A stretch of 40,751 bases of DNA from an uncultured Anaerolineae bacterium (GTDB taxonomy: Bacteria > Chloroflexota > Anaerolineae > Promineifilales > Promineifilaceae): positions 1 through 40,751 of the forward strand of contig CAJQMR010000049.1 in assembly GCA_905479495.1 (NCBI GenBank). The letters are read 5' to 3'. The notes beneath the pieces are model-generated. The model ran no database searches. It saw only the letters and a list, made by a program, of their open reading frames with translations, and was not told where the DNA came from. Below, in pieces: positions 1 to 8,530 of this stretch. Each line of letters opens with the position of its first letter. Positions within the stretch are counted from its first letter, which is position 1. The translations under genes and the position numbers were made by a program.

Positions 1-2
1 TG

Positions 3-122
3 GTGGAGTGTTTTATCAATAAAATCAAACATTATCGCCGTGTCTTTTCTCGTTTTGACAAGTTGGCTAGCCGCTATCTTGGCTTTCTGCATTTTGTAAG
101 TTCATTAATTTGGCTGCGTTGA
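3..122 (+). pseudogene. IS5-family transposase, C-terminal end (cut by window edge)
   Basis: A 39-codon open frame enters from the left edge and stops at TGA 120-122. Its translation contains KIKHYRRVFSRFDKLASRYL followed by a hydrophobic tail ending in IWLR. A KxYRRxxxRxDKxAxxxL block followed by a hydrophobic end is the typical C-terminus of IS5-family DDE transposases. Only the end is visible, so it cannot be told whether the element is intact. It stops 36 bp before nuoD, in the same orientation. That places an insertion sequence where nuoC would normally be expected. A short inverted repeat (GTTGA/TCAAC, 118-131) overlaps the stop codon. A CTAG at 137-140 fits the YTAR-type target preference of some IS5 members, but that is a guess. 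Confidence 0.7.
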
Positions 123-158
123 AATGTCAACACGGCCTAGGTAACAAAGAGGCTGATT

Positions 159-1415
159 ATGACCATACCCTCTGGTAGCGACACAATACAAGAGTTAACT
201 GTAGAAGAATTACGGGCCAAAGTTGGCACCGGTATGACGATTGATAATGCTGAAGAGCATATGCTCCTTAGCATGGGCCCCCAGCATCCCAGTACACACG
301 GCGTGCTGCGCCTGCTGGTAGAGTTAGACGGTGAAAACATTGTCAACCTGGCCCCGGATATTGGTTTTCTCCACACAGGTGTGGAAAAAAGCATGGAGTC
401 CAAAACGTACACCAAAGCTTTGGTGATGACGGATCGCTTGGACTACCTGTCGCCGATGTCCAACAATTTGGGCTATATTTTGGCCGTAGAGAAGCTGCTG
501 GGTGTAGAAGCCACGCCACGTGCACAGGTTATTCGTGTCATTCTCACGGAACTGGCGCGTGTTGCCAGCCATTTGGTGTGGTTGGGCACACACGCGCTTG
601 ATCTGGCGGCGATGTCGGTTTTTCTCTACTGTTTCCGCGAACGTGAGTACATTCTGGACCTGTTTGAAATGGTCGCTGGCCAGCGCATGATGGTGAGCTA
701 TTTCCGCCCTGGCGGGCTGTGGCGCGATGTACCGGAAGAGTTTGAACCGGCTGTACGGCAGTTTCTGGACTTCTTCCCAGCTAAAATTGCCGATTATGAA
801 GCGCTGCTCAAAAATAATCCCATCTGGCTGGACCGGACAAAGGGGATTGGCGTGGTTACGGCCGAACAGGCCATGGATTGGGGCATGACGGGTCCAAGCT
901 TGCGTGGTTCCGGTGTGAATTGGGACATTCGCAAGGCACAGCCTTACAGTGGCTATGAGACGTATGAGTTTGACGTGCCAGTGGAGACGGATGGGGATGT
1001 CTATGCCCGTTATCGTTGCCGGATTCAAGAGATGTGGGAAAGTTTAGGCATTATTCAGCAGGCAATGGATAAATTGCCCAGTGGCCCAGTAAATATTGAC
1101 GATAGAAAAGTTGTGCCACCGCCGCGCTCTGAATTGGGACACAGCATGGAGGCAGTTATTCACCACTTTAAACTGTGGACCGAAGGGTTCAGTGCTCCTA
1201 CTGGATATGTATACCAAAGTGTCGAGTCGCCACGCGGTGAGTTTGCCTGTTATTTGCGCGGGGACGGCGGGCCAAAACCAGCACGTGTTCATTTCCGTAC
1301 GCCATCTTACGTGCATGTGGCTTCATTGCCAATCATGTCTAAAGGTGTGTTTGTGGCTGATTTGGTTTCGATCATTGGTTCGATTGATATTGTTTTAGGT
1401 GAAATTGACCGATAA
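159..1415 (+). CDS. nuoD: NADH-quinone oxidoreductase subunit D (49 kDa)
   Basis: This is the NuoD/49 kDa subunit of respiratory complex I, a peripheral-arm protein at the membrane interface that forms the quinone pocket with NuoB. The 418-residue protein carries the family's GPQHPSTHGVLRLL motif (about residues 40-53), including the loop histidines that reach the quinone head. It ends in the canonical DIVLGEIDR tail. Length is close to the usual 400 or so residues, with about 30 extra N-terminal residues before the core. The ATG at 159 is preceded by AAAGAGG (146-152), a good ribosome site. It is the first gene of a co-directional nuoD-M run. nuoA, nuoB and nuoC are not in the window; an IS5 transposase end lies immediately upstream. 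Confidence 0.97.
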   Translation: MTIPSGSDTIQELTVEELRAKVGTGMTIDNAEEHMLLSMGPQHPSTHGVLRLLVELDGENIVNLAPDIGFLHTGVEKSMESKTYTKALVMTDRLDYLSPMSNNLGYILAVEKLLGVEATPRAQVIRVILTELARVASHLVWLGTHALDLAAMSVFLYCFREREYILDLFEMVAGQRMMVSYFRPGGLWRDVPEEFEPAVRQFLDFFPAKIADYEALLKNNPIWLDRTKGIGVVTAEQAMDWGMTGPSLRGSGVNWDIRKAQPYSGYETYEFDVPVETDGDVYARYRCRIQEMWESLGIIQQAMDKLPSGPVNIDDRKVVPPPRSELGHSMEAVIHHFKLWTEGFSAPTGYVYQSVESPRGEFACYLRGDGGPKPARVHFRTPSYVHVASLPIMSKGVFVADLVSIIGSIDIVLGEIDR

Positions 1416-1435
1416 CGGCCGATAGGTAAAAAAGT

Positions 1436-1966
1436 ATGTTACTTCAAGAAAAGTATCCTGAAGAGATTAAAGGAATTTTGGCACGGTTTCCGCATAAGAA
1501 ATCGGCCGTTTTGCCGTTGATGCATTTGGCACAAGAAGCGTATGGCTTTACCAGCCGTGAAGCGATGCACGAAGTGGCTGAAATCCTCGACTTGGACCCG
1601 ACACATGTTTTGTCGCTGGCTGGGTTCTACACATTGTACTACGAAGAGCCAGTAGGGAAATTTGTGCTGGAAGTTTGTAACGATCTGGCCTGTGCCTTGC
1701 GCGGTGCGGATGAATTTGTGGAGATGGCCTCGCGCAAGTTAGACATTCCCGTAGATGGCACAACCAACGATGGCTTGTTTACCTTGAAAACGGTCATGTG
1801 TTTGGCGGCCTGTGACCGGGCACCGATGCTGCAATGCAATTTAAAGTTTGAAGAGCATCTGGATGAAGAGAAGTTCGACCAGTTGATTTCACGTTTGCGG
1901 GCTCAGGCAGCAGCTGAAGAATCTGAACCGTCAATTGTTGAGCAAATTTCTGCGTTTGCTAAATAG
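1436..1966 (+). CDS. nuoE: NADH-quinone oxidoreductase subunit E (24 kDa)
   Basis: NuoE is the thioredoxin-fold 24 kDa subunit holding [2Fe-2S] cluster N1a next to the FMN subunit NuoF. The 176-residue protein has an N-terminal helical domain, then a ferredoxin domain with cysteines at about 81, 86, 122 and 126. That CX4C...CX3C spacing is the N1a pattern (CNDLAC and CLAACDRAP). The C-terminal 20 residues are Ala/Glu-rich and probably disordered. The gene starts 20 bp after nuoD and 32 bp before nuoF, inside the operon. Confidence 0.96.
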   Translation: MLLQEKYPEEIKGILARFPHKKSAVLPLMHLAQEAYGFTSREAMHEVAEILDLDPTHVLSLAGFYTLYYEEPVGKFVLEVCNDLACALRGADEFVEMASRKLDIPVDGTTNDGLFTLKTVMCLAACDRAPMLQCNLKFEEHLDEEKFDQLISRLRAQAAAEESEPSIVEQISAFAK

Positions 1967-1998
1967 TGGCAAATGTTTGTTATGAATGGGGTTAGATA

Positions 1999-3288
1999 AT
2001 GGCTCATATTTTGTTGCGTCACCGAGACATCGAAAATATGCACAAGCTGGAGGTCTATCGGGCCAACGGTGGATACGATGCTTTGCAAAAAGCTTTAAAT
2101 GAGTATCAACCGGGTGAGCTTATTGACATTGTGAAGGCTTCCGGCTTGCGTGGACGAGGTGGCGCTGGTTTCCCCACTGGCCTTAAGTGGAGTTTTATTC
2201 CTAAGGCGCCAGGCGAAAAATATATCGTGGTAAATTCGGATGAATCCGAGATGGGCACGTTCAAAGACCGCGAACTTTTGGAGAAGAATCCGCATCAGGT
2301 GATTGAAGGTGCCATGATTGCTGCTTATGCTATTGGAGCCAAGCAAATTTACAATTACATGCGCGGTGAGTTTATGGGCATCGGGCAGCATTTTGAAGAA
2401 GCGCTGCAAGAGTGCTATGAAGCCGGAATCTTGGGTGATAATATTTTTGGCACCGATTTTAGCTGCCGCATGTATGGTTATTATGGGGCTGGGGCGTACA
2501 TTTGTGGAGAGGAAACAGCGTTATTGGCTTCTTTGCAAGGTGACTTGGGCCAGCCCTGGGCCAAGCCGCCATTCCCGGCCATTGAAGGATTGTATAAAAA
2601 ACCAACCGTAGTGAACAACACGGAAACATTAGCCAATGTGCCGCCAATTATTATGAATGGGGCCGATTGGTACAAGTCTATTGGCACAGAGAAAAGCCCT
2701 GGCCCCAAAATTGTTTGTTTAAGTGGCCATGTGAACAATCCTGGCAACTATGAAGTTGAAATGGGCATGTCTTTCCGTGAGCTGGTTTACGGTGAGAATT
2801 ACGGCGGAGGTATTCGCGGTGGCAAGAAATTCAAGGCGTTGTTGCCTAGCGGTGGTTCTGGCCCCGTGGTGGTAGAGGATGCCTTGGAAGCGCCCATTAC
2901 TTATGAAGGATTAACCCCATTTGGCTCGACTGTGGGGTCTGCTTCTGTGGTGGTGATGGATGAGACGACCGACATGGTATGGGCAGCGATGAAGATGGCT
3001 CATTTCTTCAAGCATGAATCATGTGGAAAATGTACGCCGTGCCGTGAAGGGACGTTTTGGATGGATAAGCTGTTATCCCGAATTTACCACGGGCAGGGTA
3101 CTGAGAAGGATTTGGAAGTGTTGAAGAGTGTGGCTGGCCAGATTGGCGGCAAGACGCTTTGTGCGCTAGGCGATTTTGCGATCAATCCGGTTTTGAGCAC
3201 GATTCGACACTTTTTTGATGAATATAAGGCAAAAGTGAGTGGGAAGCAGGCTGTGAAGGAAACGGCCGTTCCCGCCACCACTGATTAA
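1999..3288 (+). CDS. nuoF: NADH-quinone oxidoreductase subunit F (51 kDa, NADH/FMN-binding)
   Basis: NuoF oxidises NADH, holds FMN and binds [4Fe-4S] cluster N3. The 429-residue protein shows the glycine-rich GRGGAGFPTGLKW nucleotide/FMN motif (about 51-63), the CGEET segment, and the N3 ligands as ESCGKCTPC (Cys 342, 345, 348) plus Cys388 in LCALGDFA. All catalytic features are present and the length is normal. The C-terminal 15-20 residues are variable. The codons for Thr-Ala-Val near the end are one copy of the ACGGCCGT octamer (3262-3269). The ATG at 1999 follows a weak GGGGTTAG site. Confidence 0.97.
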   Translation: MAHILLRHRDIENMHKLEVYRANGGYDALQKALNEYQPGELIDIVKASGLRGRGGAGFPTGLKWSFIPKAPGEKYIVVNSDESEMGTFKDRELLEKNPHQVIEGAMIAAYAIGAKQIYNYMRGEFMGIGQHFEEALQECYEAGILGDNIFGTDFSCRMYGYYGAGAYICGEETALLASLQGDLGQPWAKPPFPAIEGLYKKPTVVNNTETLANVPPIIMNGADWYKSIGTEKSPGPKIVCLSGHVNNPGNYEVEMGMSFRELVYGENYGGGIRGGKKFKALLPSGGSGPVVVEDALEAPITYEGLTPFGSTVGSASVVVMDETTDMVWAAMKMAHFFKHESCGKCTPCREGTFWMDKLLSRIYHGQGTEKDLEVLKSVAGQIGGKTLCALGDFAINPVLSTIRHFFDEYKAKVSGKQAVKETAVPATTD

Positions 3289-3329
3289 TTAGTTTTTAAA
3301 TTCACTAACCCCTCTGGAAGAGGAAACGT

Positions 3330-5876
3330 ATGAGTGACCAGGTTACCTTGACGATTGACGGCGTTGAACTGAGCGTGCCCCAGGGAACGTTGGTGGTTGA
3401 CGCCGCTAAAATGATTGAAAATCCAATCCCAGTTTTTTGCTACCATCCCAAAATGGCACCAGTGGGCATGTGTCGTATGTGCCTGGTGGAAATTGGGCTG
3501 CCAGTGCGTGACCGGGCTACGGGCGAACTGGTTTTGAATGAGGATGGTACCCCCCAAGTGAACTTCCGGGGCTTGCAAACAGCATGCACCGTACAGGTAA
3601 GCGATGGTATGGTGGTGCGGACGACCACCGAACCAGTGACCAAAGCGCGTGAAGATGTTATTGAGTTCTTGCTCACCAGTCACCCGCTAGATTGCCCCAT
3701 TTGCGATAAAGGCGGCGAATGTCCGTTGCAAAATCTGACGATGGCTCACGGCAAGGGCACCAGCCGCATGGACTACAGCCTGAAGCTGAAGCTAGACAAG
3801 CATGTGCCGCTGGGCGATCTGATTTTTCTGGATCGTGAGCGGTGTATTCAATGTGCGCGCTGTGTGCGCTTTCAGGACGAAATCGTCGATGATCCCGTTA
3901 TTGGTTTCCACAATCGAGGACGTAGTCTGGAAATTGTGACGCTGTCTGATCCGGGCTTTGATTCTTACTGGAGCGGGAACACAACTGACATTTGTCCGGT
4001 TGGGGCGTTGACTACGGCCGATTTCCGCTTTGGGGCCCGACCGTGGGAGTTAACCCCTGTCGCAACCTTGTCGCCGCACAGCCCGTCTGGGGCAAATATG
4101 ACCTTTAGCACGCGCCGCGAAGCCAAGAGCGGTGGGCGTTCTGTGATAAAGCGGATTATGCCTCGACAAAACGAGCAGGTGAACGAGATTTGGATTTCGG
4201 ATAGAGATCGTTTTGCCCATCACTTTGCCGACGCCCCGGATCGCCTGAAGAAGCCGATGATGCGCAAGAATGGTGAGCTGGTTGAGGTCGAGTGGAATGA
4301 AGCGCTGGATGCCGTGGCCGGAAAGTTACAGCAGCATAAAACGGCCGTTGCCGGTATCAGTGGTGATCGTGTTAGCAATGAGGATATGTTCCTCTTCCAA
4401 AAATTGATTCGTAAAGGGCTGGGCAGTAACCACATTGACCTGGCCAATCGCCGGTTGGCTGGTGGTGATGTGGTGGCCAAAGTGGGCATCAGCCAGGGCA
4501 GCAGCCTGGGCAAGTTAGGGCAGGGCGACGCCATTGTGGTGGTGGCCAGCGATTTACACGAAGAGGTGCCGGTTTGGTGGCTGCGTGTGAAGCAAGCGGC
4601 TCAGCGCGGTGCTTCGCTGGTGATTTTGAACCTGCGGCCCACCCGCCTGGATGAATGTTCTCGCCACGTTATTCATTATCAGCCAGGGGAAGCTGTGACG
4701 ACTGTTCACCAACTGGTAAACGATGCCAAAGTTGCGGCGGCCGATGCAGACAATAGCCGCCTCAAAGCTGCCGCTGATGTGATTATGCAGGCCAACAACG
4801 TGGTTGCCTTTTACGGCGCGGAAGGGCTCACCTATGAGGAAACCGATGCCGTGGCCAAGCTGCTGGCTAACCTTTTGCTGATTAAGAATGAAGAAGCGCG
4901 CGCCGGACGGCCGAATAGTGGCTTGATTCCGGTATGGCCGCATAATAATACACAGGGTGCCTGGGACATGGGTATCCATCCCGCACTGGAACCGGGTTAC
5001 AAAGAAGCCGCTAATCCCGGTAAGAATGCTGTTGAAATTTACGATGCAGCCCAGAATGGCGAATTGAAAGCGCTATTTGTTTTGGCGGCTGATCCCATTG
5101 GTGATGGGCTGATGGTCGACCGAGGCAAGCTGGACTTTTTAGTCGTGCAAGAGCTGTTTTTAACGGAAACGGCCGCACAGGCCGATGTTGTGTTGCCCGC
5201 CCAAAGCTGGGCTGAGCGTGAAGGGACCTTCACCAGCGGTGAGCGGCGTGTTCAGCGCTATTACCCTGCCATCCAGCCCATTGGTGAAGCCCGCCCCGAC
5301 TGGCAAATTTTGGCTCAGATTGGTGAGCGCGTGGGTCTAGAAAAACCAGCTTTTGCGGCTAGCCTCGTTTTCCGCGACCTGGCCAAAGCGGTGCCGCAGT
5401 ACAAAGAGATGGATTACCGGGTGCTGGCCAAAGTAGAAAAGCAGTGGCCAGACGTCGGTGGTGATGATCTGTATTATGGCGGCAATGCGTATGAAAATCG
5501 GGTTGGTTTGGGCATGCAGTGGGCGGCTGAAGCTGAATCTGGTTCTGTGGACCATTTTGAAGTTGATATTGATCATGTGAACAGTGAGGTGCCAGGCGGG
5601 ATGATTGTCGTCCGAACGGCCGCTTTATACACGCCCGGAACGCTTATCAATCACACGGCATTATTGGCCCCCCGCATGGCGCAGCCGACTTTAACCATGA
5701 ACAAGGATGATGCGGCCGTACGCCAATTGTCTGATGCTGAAACCGTCACTATTGCCGTGCATGGAAAGAGTACAAACGTTAAATTGCAGATAAACGGCCG
5801 TGCGCCAGAAGGTGTCGCTTTATTAAGCGGTGTACCCTACCAGGCTGGCCTTGCCGAGCTTAAGATAACTGAGTAA
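3330..5876 (+). CDS. nuoG: NADH-quinone oxidoreductase subunit G (75 kDa iron-sulfur/molybdopterin-fold)
   Basis: NuoG carries electrons from NuoE/F toward NuoI and is the largest peripheral-arm subunit. Order in the 848-residue protein: an N-terminal ferredoxin domain with [2Fe-2S] ligands Cys37, 48, 51 and 86; the His-Cys3 segment HPLDCPICDKGGECPLQ; the 4Fe-4S module RCIQCARCVRF with a distal DICPVGAL; then a molybdopterin-oxidoreductase fold from about residue 230. The last domain lacks an obvious cofactor-binding role, as is normal for NuoG. The C-terminus has the molybdopterin-dinucleotide-binding beta-barrel. The start at 3330 follows GGAAGAGGAAA, a strong ribosome site. The gene contains several copies or one-base variants of the ACGGCCGT octamer. 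Confidence 0.97.
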   Translation: MSDQVTLTIDGVELSVPQGTLVVDAAKMIENPIPVFCYHPKMAPVGMCRMCLVEIGLPVRDRATGELVLNEDGTPQVNFRGLQTACTVQVSDGMVVRTTTEPVTKAREDVIEFLLTSHPLDCPICDKGGECPLQNLTMAHGKGTSRMDYSLKLKLDKHVPLGDLIFLDRERCIQCARCVRFQDEIVDDPVIGFHNRGRSLEIVTLSDPGFDSYWSGNTTDICPVGALTTADFRFGARPWELTPVATLSPHSPSGANMTFSTRREAKSGGRSVIKRIMPRQNEQVNEIWISDRDRFAHHFADAPDRLKKPMMRKNGELVEVEWNEALDAVAGKLQQHKTAVAGISGDRVSNEDMFLFQKLIRKGLGSNHIDLANRRLAGGDVVAKVGISQGSSLGKLGQGDAIVVVASDLHEEVPVWWLRVKQAAQRGASLVILNLRPTRLDECSRHVIHYQPGEAVTTVHQLVNDAKVAAADADNSRLKAAADVIMQANNVVAFYGAEGLTYEETDAVAKLLANLLLIKNEEARAGRPNSGLIPVWPHNNTQGAWDMGIHPALEPGYKEAANPGKNAVEIYDAAQNGELKALFVLAADPIGDGLMVDRGKLDFLVVQELFLTETAAQADVVLPAQSWAEREGTFTSGERRVQRYYPAIQPIGEARPDWQILAQIGERVGLEKPAFAASLVFRDLAKAVPQYKEMDYRVLAKVEKQWPDVGGDDLYYGGNAYENRVGLGMQWAAEAESGSVDHFEVDIDHVNSEVPGGMIVVRTAALYTPGTLINHTALLAPRMAQPTLTMNKDDAAVRQLSDAETVTIAVHGKSTNVKLQINGRAPEGVALLSGVPYQAGLAELKITE

Positions 5877-5941
5877 GCATGTAAACAGGCGCCCTAACGG
5901 CCCTCATTACATCGTGGCTCAATGACGAGAAGAGGAAAACT

Positions 5942-7048
5942 ATGACACCAGGACAGATAGCTCTGCGCGCCTTGATTGTAGGGTTTATTATCTCGCTTGC
6001 CGTCATTACCGGCTTTGCTTATACCACCCTGCTGGAGCGTAAGCTGCTTGCTCGATTACAGGCGCGGGTTGGCCCTAATCGGGCTGGATACATTCCGTTG
6101 CCTCGCCGAGGCGGTGGCAAGGAACGCAAATTGTTGGCTGGCATTATGCAGCCAGCGGCAGATGCAGTGAAATTATTCTTTAAAGAGGATATGACGCCAG
6201 CGAAAGTGGATCGAATCACATACACGCTGGCTCCTATGCTTACGGTTATTCCCGCCATTGTGATGTTGGCTGTTATTCCTTGGGCTGGTGAAATCAATAT
6301 TTTCGGGGCAGAATTTACGCCTTATTTTGCCATTGCCCCTGGTTTGAACGTGGCCGTCCTCTTTTTGCTGGCAATTACTTCTATCGGTGTGTATGGGGTT
6401 GTGCTGGCTGGCTGGGCTTCTAATAGTAAATATGCCATATTGGGCGGCATCCGCGCTTCGGCGCAGATGATCAGCTATGAACTAGCGTTGGGACTGACGG
6501 TACTTATTCCTATTATGCTGGCCGATTCCATGAACCTGGGCGACATTGTTGTAGCCCAGTCTGGTAGCTTTTTGAACTGGTTTGCCTTCCGTCAGCCACT
6601 TGCGGCCATTGTCTTTTTCATCGGCATGATGGCTGAATTACAGCGGGCCCCCTTCGATTTACTGGAGGCGGAGCAGGAGCTGTCGGCGGGTTACTCGGTT
6701 GAGTATAGCGGTATGCGCTTTGGCATGTTCTTCATGGCTGAGTACATGAAGATGATTATTTTTAGCGCGATTATTGTGGTGCTCTTCTTTGGTGGTTATC
6801 AGGGTCCCTTTGTGGATGCATTGCCTGGGCTTGGGTTCCTCTACATGATTTTGAAGATTTTTATTTTCTTGTGCATCATGATTTGGATTCGTGCGTCTTT
6901 GCCCCGTTTCCGTTACGATCAGTTGATGGGCATGGGATGGAAGCGGTTGCTGCCGATTTCAGTATTTAACTTTATTATTACGGCCGTTTTCATTGTGCTG
7001 TTTGAAGAAGGTATGTTAGACCCGCTGCTGAAGCTTTTTGGTTTGTGA
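5942..7048 (+). CDS. nuoH: NADH-quinone oxidoreductase subunit H
   Basis: NuoH is the membrane subunit that forms the quinone tunnel and the start of the proton pathway. The 368-residue protein has about eight predicted membrane segments. The first cytoplasmic loop has the conserved LERKLLARLQARVGPNRAGY stretch, with the helix-breaking PRRGGGKE insert after it. The acidic loop ELQRAPFDLLEAEQELSAG, which couples quinone chemistry to proton transfer, is intact, as is SVEYSGMRFGMFF. The start at 5942 has AGAGGAAAAC just upstream. It follows nuoG by 65 bp. Confidence 0.97.
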   Translation: MTPGQIALRALIVGFIISLAVITGFAYTTLLERKLLARLQARVGPNRAGYIPLPRRGGGKERKLLAGIMQPAADAVKLFFKEDMTPAKVDRITYTLAPMLTVIPAIVMLAVIPWAGEINIFGAEFTPYFAIAPGLNVAVLFLLAITSIGVYGVVLAGWASNSKYAILGGIRASAQMISYELALGLTVLIPIMLADSMNLGDIVVAQSGSFLNWFAFRQPLAAIVFFIGMMAELQRAPFDLLEAEQELSAGYSVEYSGMRFGMFFMAEYMKMIIFSAIIVVLFFGGYQGPFVDALPGLGFLYMILKIFIFLCIMIWIRASLPRFRYDQLMGMGWKRLLPISVFNFIITAVFIVLFEEGMLDPLLKLFGL

Positions 7049-7072
7049 TAAGCAGTTTTCTTGGAGAAATTT

Positions 7073-7573
7073 ATGATTGGTGAAATCATTAAAGGTTTGG
7101 CGACAACGCTAAAGCATTTGTTTCAGGATCCGGTGACGATCAATTATCCCGAAGTAAAGCGGCCGACGCGTTATCGCTTCAAGGGGCGGCATGAGCTGAA
7201 GCGGTACGACAATGGGTTGGAACGCTGTATCGGTTGCTCGTTGTGTGCCGCCGCTTGTCCGGCCGATGCCATTTTTGTGGAAGCATCGGAAAATACGGAT
7301 GAAGAACGGTACTCACCTGGTGAACGATATGCCAGCACTTATGAAATCAACATGCTGCGCTGCATTTTTTGTGGCTACTGTGAGGATGCTTGCCCCACGC
7401 AGGCGATTGTGCTGGAAAACAAGTATGAATTGAGCTTCTATGATCGGGCGAGCGCCTTGTATACCAAGGATATGCTCATTGTGGACGTGCCGATAGACGG
7501 CCGTCCCACACCACAAACCGTAGAGCCTGGCAAATATACTAAATCCATCCCGGAAATGGAAAATCCGCGTTAG
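7073..7573 (+). CDS. nuoI: NADH-quinone oxidoreductase subunit I (two 4Fe-4S ferredoxin)
   Basis: NuoI holds clusters N6a and N6b and passes electrons to N2. Two complete CX2CX2CX3C motifs are visible: CIGCSLCAAACP (Cys 52, 55, 58, 62) and CIFCGYCEDACP (Cys 97, 100, 103, 107). I choose ATG 7073 (166 residues, starting MIGEIIKGL). A TTG at 7061 is possible in frame, but the sequence GGAGAA at 7063-7068 sits 4-10 bases before 7073 and is clearly its ribosome site. The gene lies 24 bp after nuoH. Confidence 0.96.
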   Translation: MIGEIIKGLATTLKHLFQDPVTINYPEVKRPTRYRFKGRHELKRYDNGLERCIGCSLCAAACPADAIFVEASENTDEERYSPGERYASTYEINMLRCIFCGYCEDACPTQAIVLENKYELSFYDRASALYTKDMLIVDVPIDGRPTPQTVEPGKYTKSIPEMENPR

Positions 7574-7594
7574 GCAGAAGGAAAGGCGATTGGA

Positions 7595-8122
7595 ATGGGA
7601 AGTGGACCTGTAGTTTATATATTTATTTTGATGGCTTTGGTGTCGGTGACATCAGCCATTATGATGCTGCGCAGCCATAATGCCATCCATAGTGCCCTTT
7701 GGCTAGTGCTAAATTTTACGGCTATTGCCGTGCTTTATGTGGTCTTAAACGCGCCGTTTATTGCTATGGTGCAGATTACGGTTTACGCCGGGGCGATCAT
7801 GGTGCTGTTTTTGTTTGTGATTATGCTCCTCGGTGCGGAACAGCTCCAAGGCATGACGGGGGCACGCGGTAACGAACGGTATCATCAAGCCGTTGCTCTT
7901 GTTTTGGTGGCGCTGCTGTTGGTGGGCTTTGTTATTTTGCTGACGCAGGGTGGTGTTGCTAGTGGGGGAGAAACGGCCGTTATTGATTCCAGTCCTGCTG
8001 CGTTAGGACTCCGCTTGTTTGAAGGCTATGTACTGCCCTTTGAAGTCACCGGTATTCTACTGTTGGCCGCCATTATTGGCGTGGCCGTTTTTAGCCGCAG
8101 TAAAAAGAAGAAAGAGGCATAG
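7595..8122 (+). CDS. nuoJ: NADH-quinone oxidoreductase subunit J
   Basis: NuoJ is a small membrane subunit of about five helices. The 175-residue protein has the typical NAIHSALWLVLNF and QITVYAGAIMVLFLFVIML segments; the latter is the conserved third helix with its pi-bulge region. It ends in a basic tail (SRSKKKKEA). AGAAGGAAAGG precedes the ATG at 7595. Its stop is 4 bp before the nuoK start, so translation of the two is probably coupled. Confidence 0.95.
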   Translation: MGSGPVVYIFILMALVSVTSAIMMLRSHNAIHSALWLVLNFTAIAVLYVVLNAPFIAMVQITVYAGAIMVLFLFVIMLLGAEQLQGMTGARGNERYHQAVALVLVALLLVGFVILLTQGGVASGGETAVIDSSPAALGLRLFEGYVLPFEVTGILLLAAIIGVAVFSRSKKKKEA

Positions 8123-8126
8123 ACTT

Positions 8127-8432
8127 ATGGAACTCACCATCAATTGGTACATTGCCTTAAGTGCCATTCTGTTTTCACTGGGCGCGCTGGGCGTTCTGAC
8201 GCGTCGCAACGCCATCATTGTGTTTATGTCAATTGAAATGATGCTGAATGCGGCCAACCTGGCTTTTGTGGCCTTTGCCCGTCATTTGGGCGATTTGGAT
8301 GGGCAGGTGTTGGTTTTCTTTGTAATTACCGTAGCGGCAGCCGAAGTTGCGGTTGGCTTGGCGCTTATTGTCAACATCTTCCGCAGCAAGAAAAGCATCA
8401 ACATTGATGAAATCAACCTGATGAAAGGCTGA
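8127..8432 (+). CDS. nuoK: NADH-quinone oxidoreductase subunit K
   Basis: NuoK is the MrpC-like subunit with three membrane helices. An open frame extends upstream to 8019, but that part overlaps nuoJ and encodes nothing like NuoK. ATG 8127 gives a 101-residue protein starting MELTINWYIALSAILFSLGA, the normal family length and start. The two conserved membrane glutamates are present, in FMSIEMMLNAANL and in AAAEVAVGLAL. An AAAGAGG site lies inside the end of nuoJ. Confidence 0.96.
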   Translation: MELTINWYIALSAILFSLGALGVLTRRNAIIVFMSIEMMLNAANLAFVAFARHLGDLDGQVLVFFVITVAAAEVAVGLALIVNIFRSKKSINIDEINLMKG

Positions 8433-8530
8433 TTCTGGAAGAGGAGGAAATTGCTCAATTACCCAGTTGCCCAATTACAATTTCAAGAAAGTAATTGTGT
8501 AATACAGTAATTAAGTAATTAAAGTAATTT
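8433..8530 (+). repeat. AT-rich repeat tract between nuoK and the nuoL start
   Basis: Just after the nuoK stop there is a perfect-looking ribosome site, GGAAGAGGAGGAAA (8437-8450), but no start codon follows it. Instead come about 80 bases of AT-rich, internally repetitive DNA (repeats of CAATTAC, GTAATT and TAATTAAG), then the nuoL ATG at 8531 with no Shine-Dalgarno in front. The simplest reading is that a short repeat inserted between the original ribosome site and nuoL. Confidence 0.6.

Noticed and set aside
7061..7072. Alternative TTG start for nuoI
   Set aside because: The bases belong to the GGAGAA ribosome site of the ATG at 7073, which gives the family's normal N-terminus.
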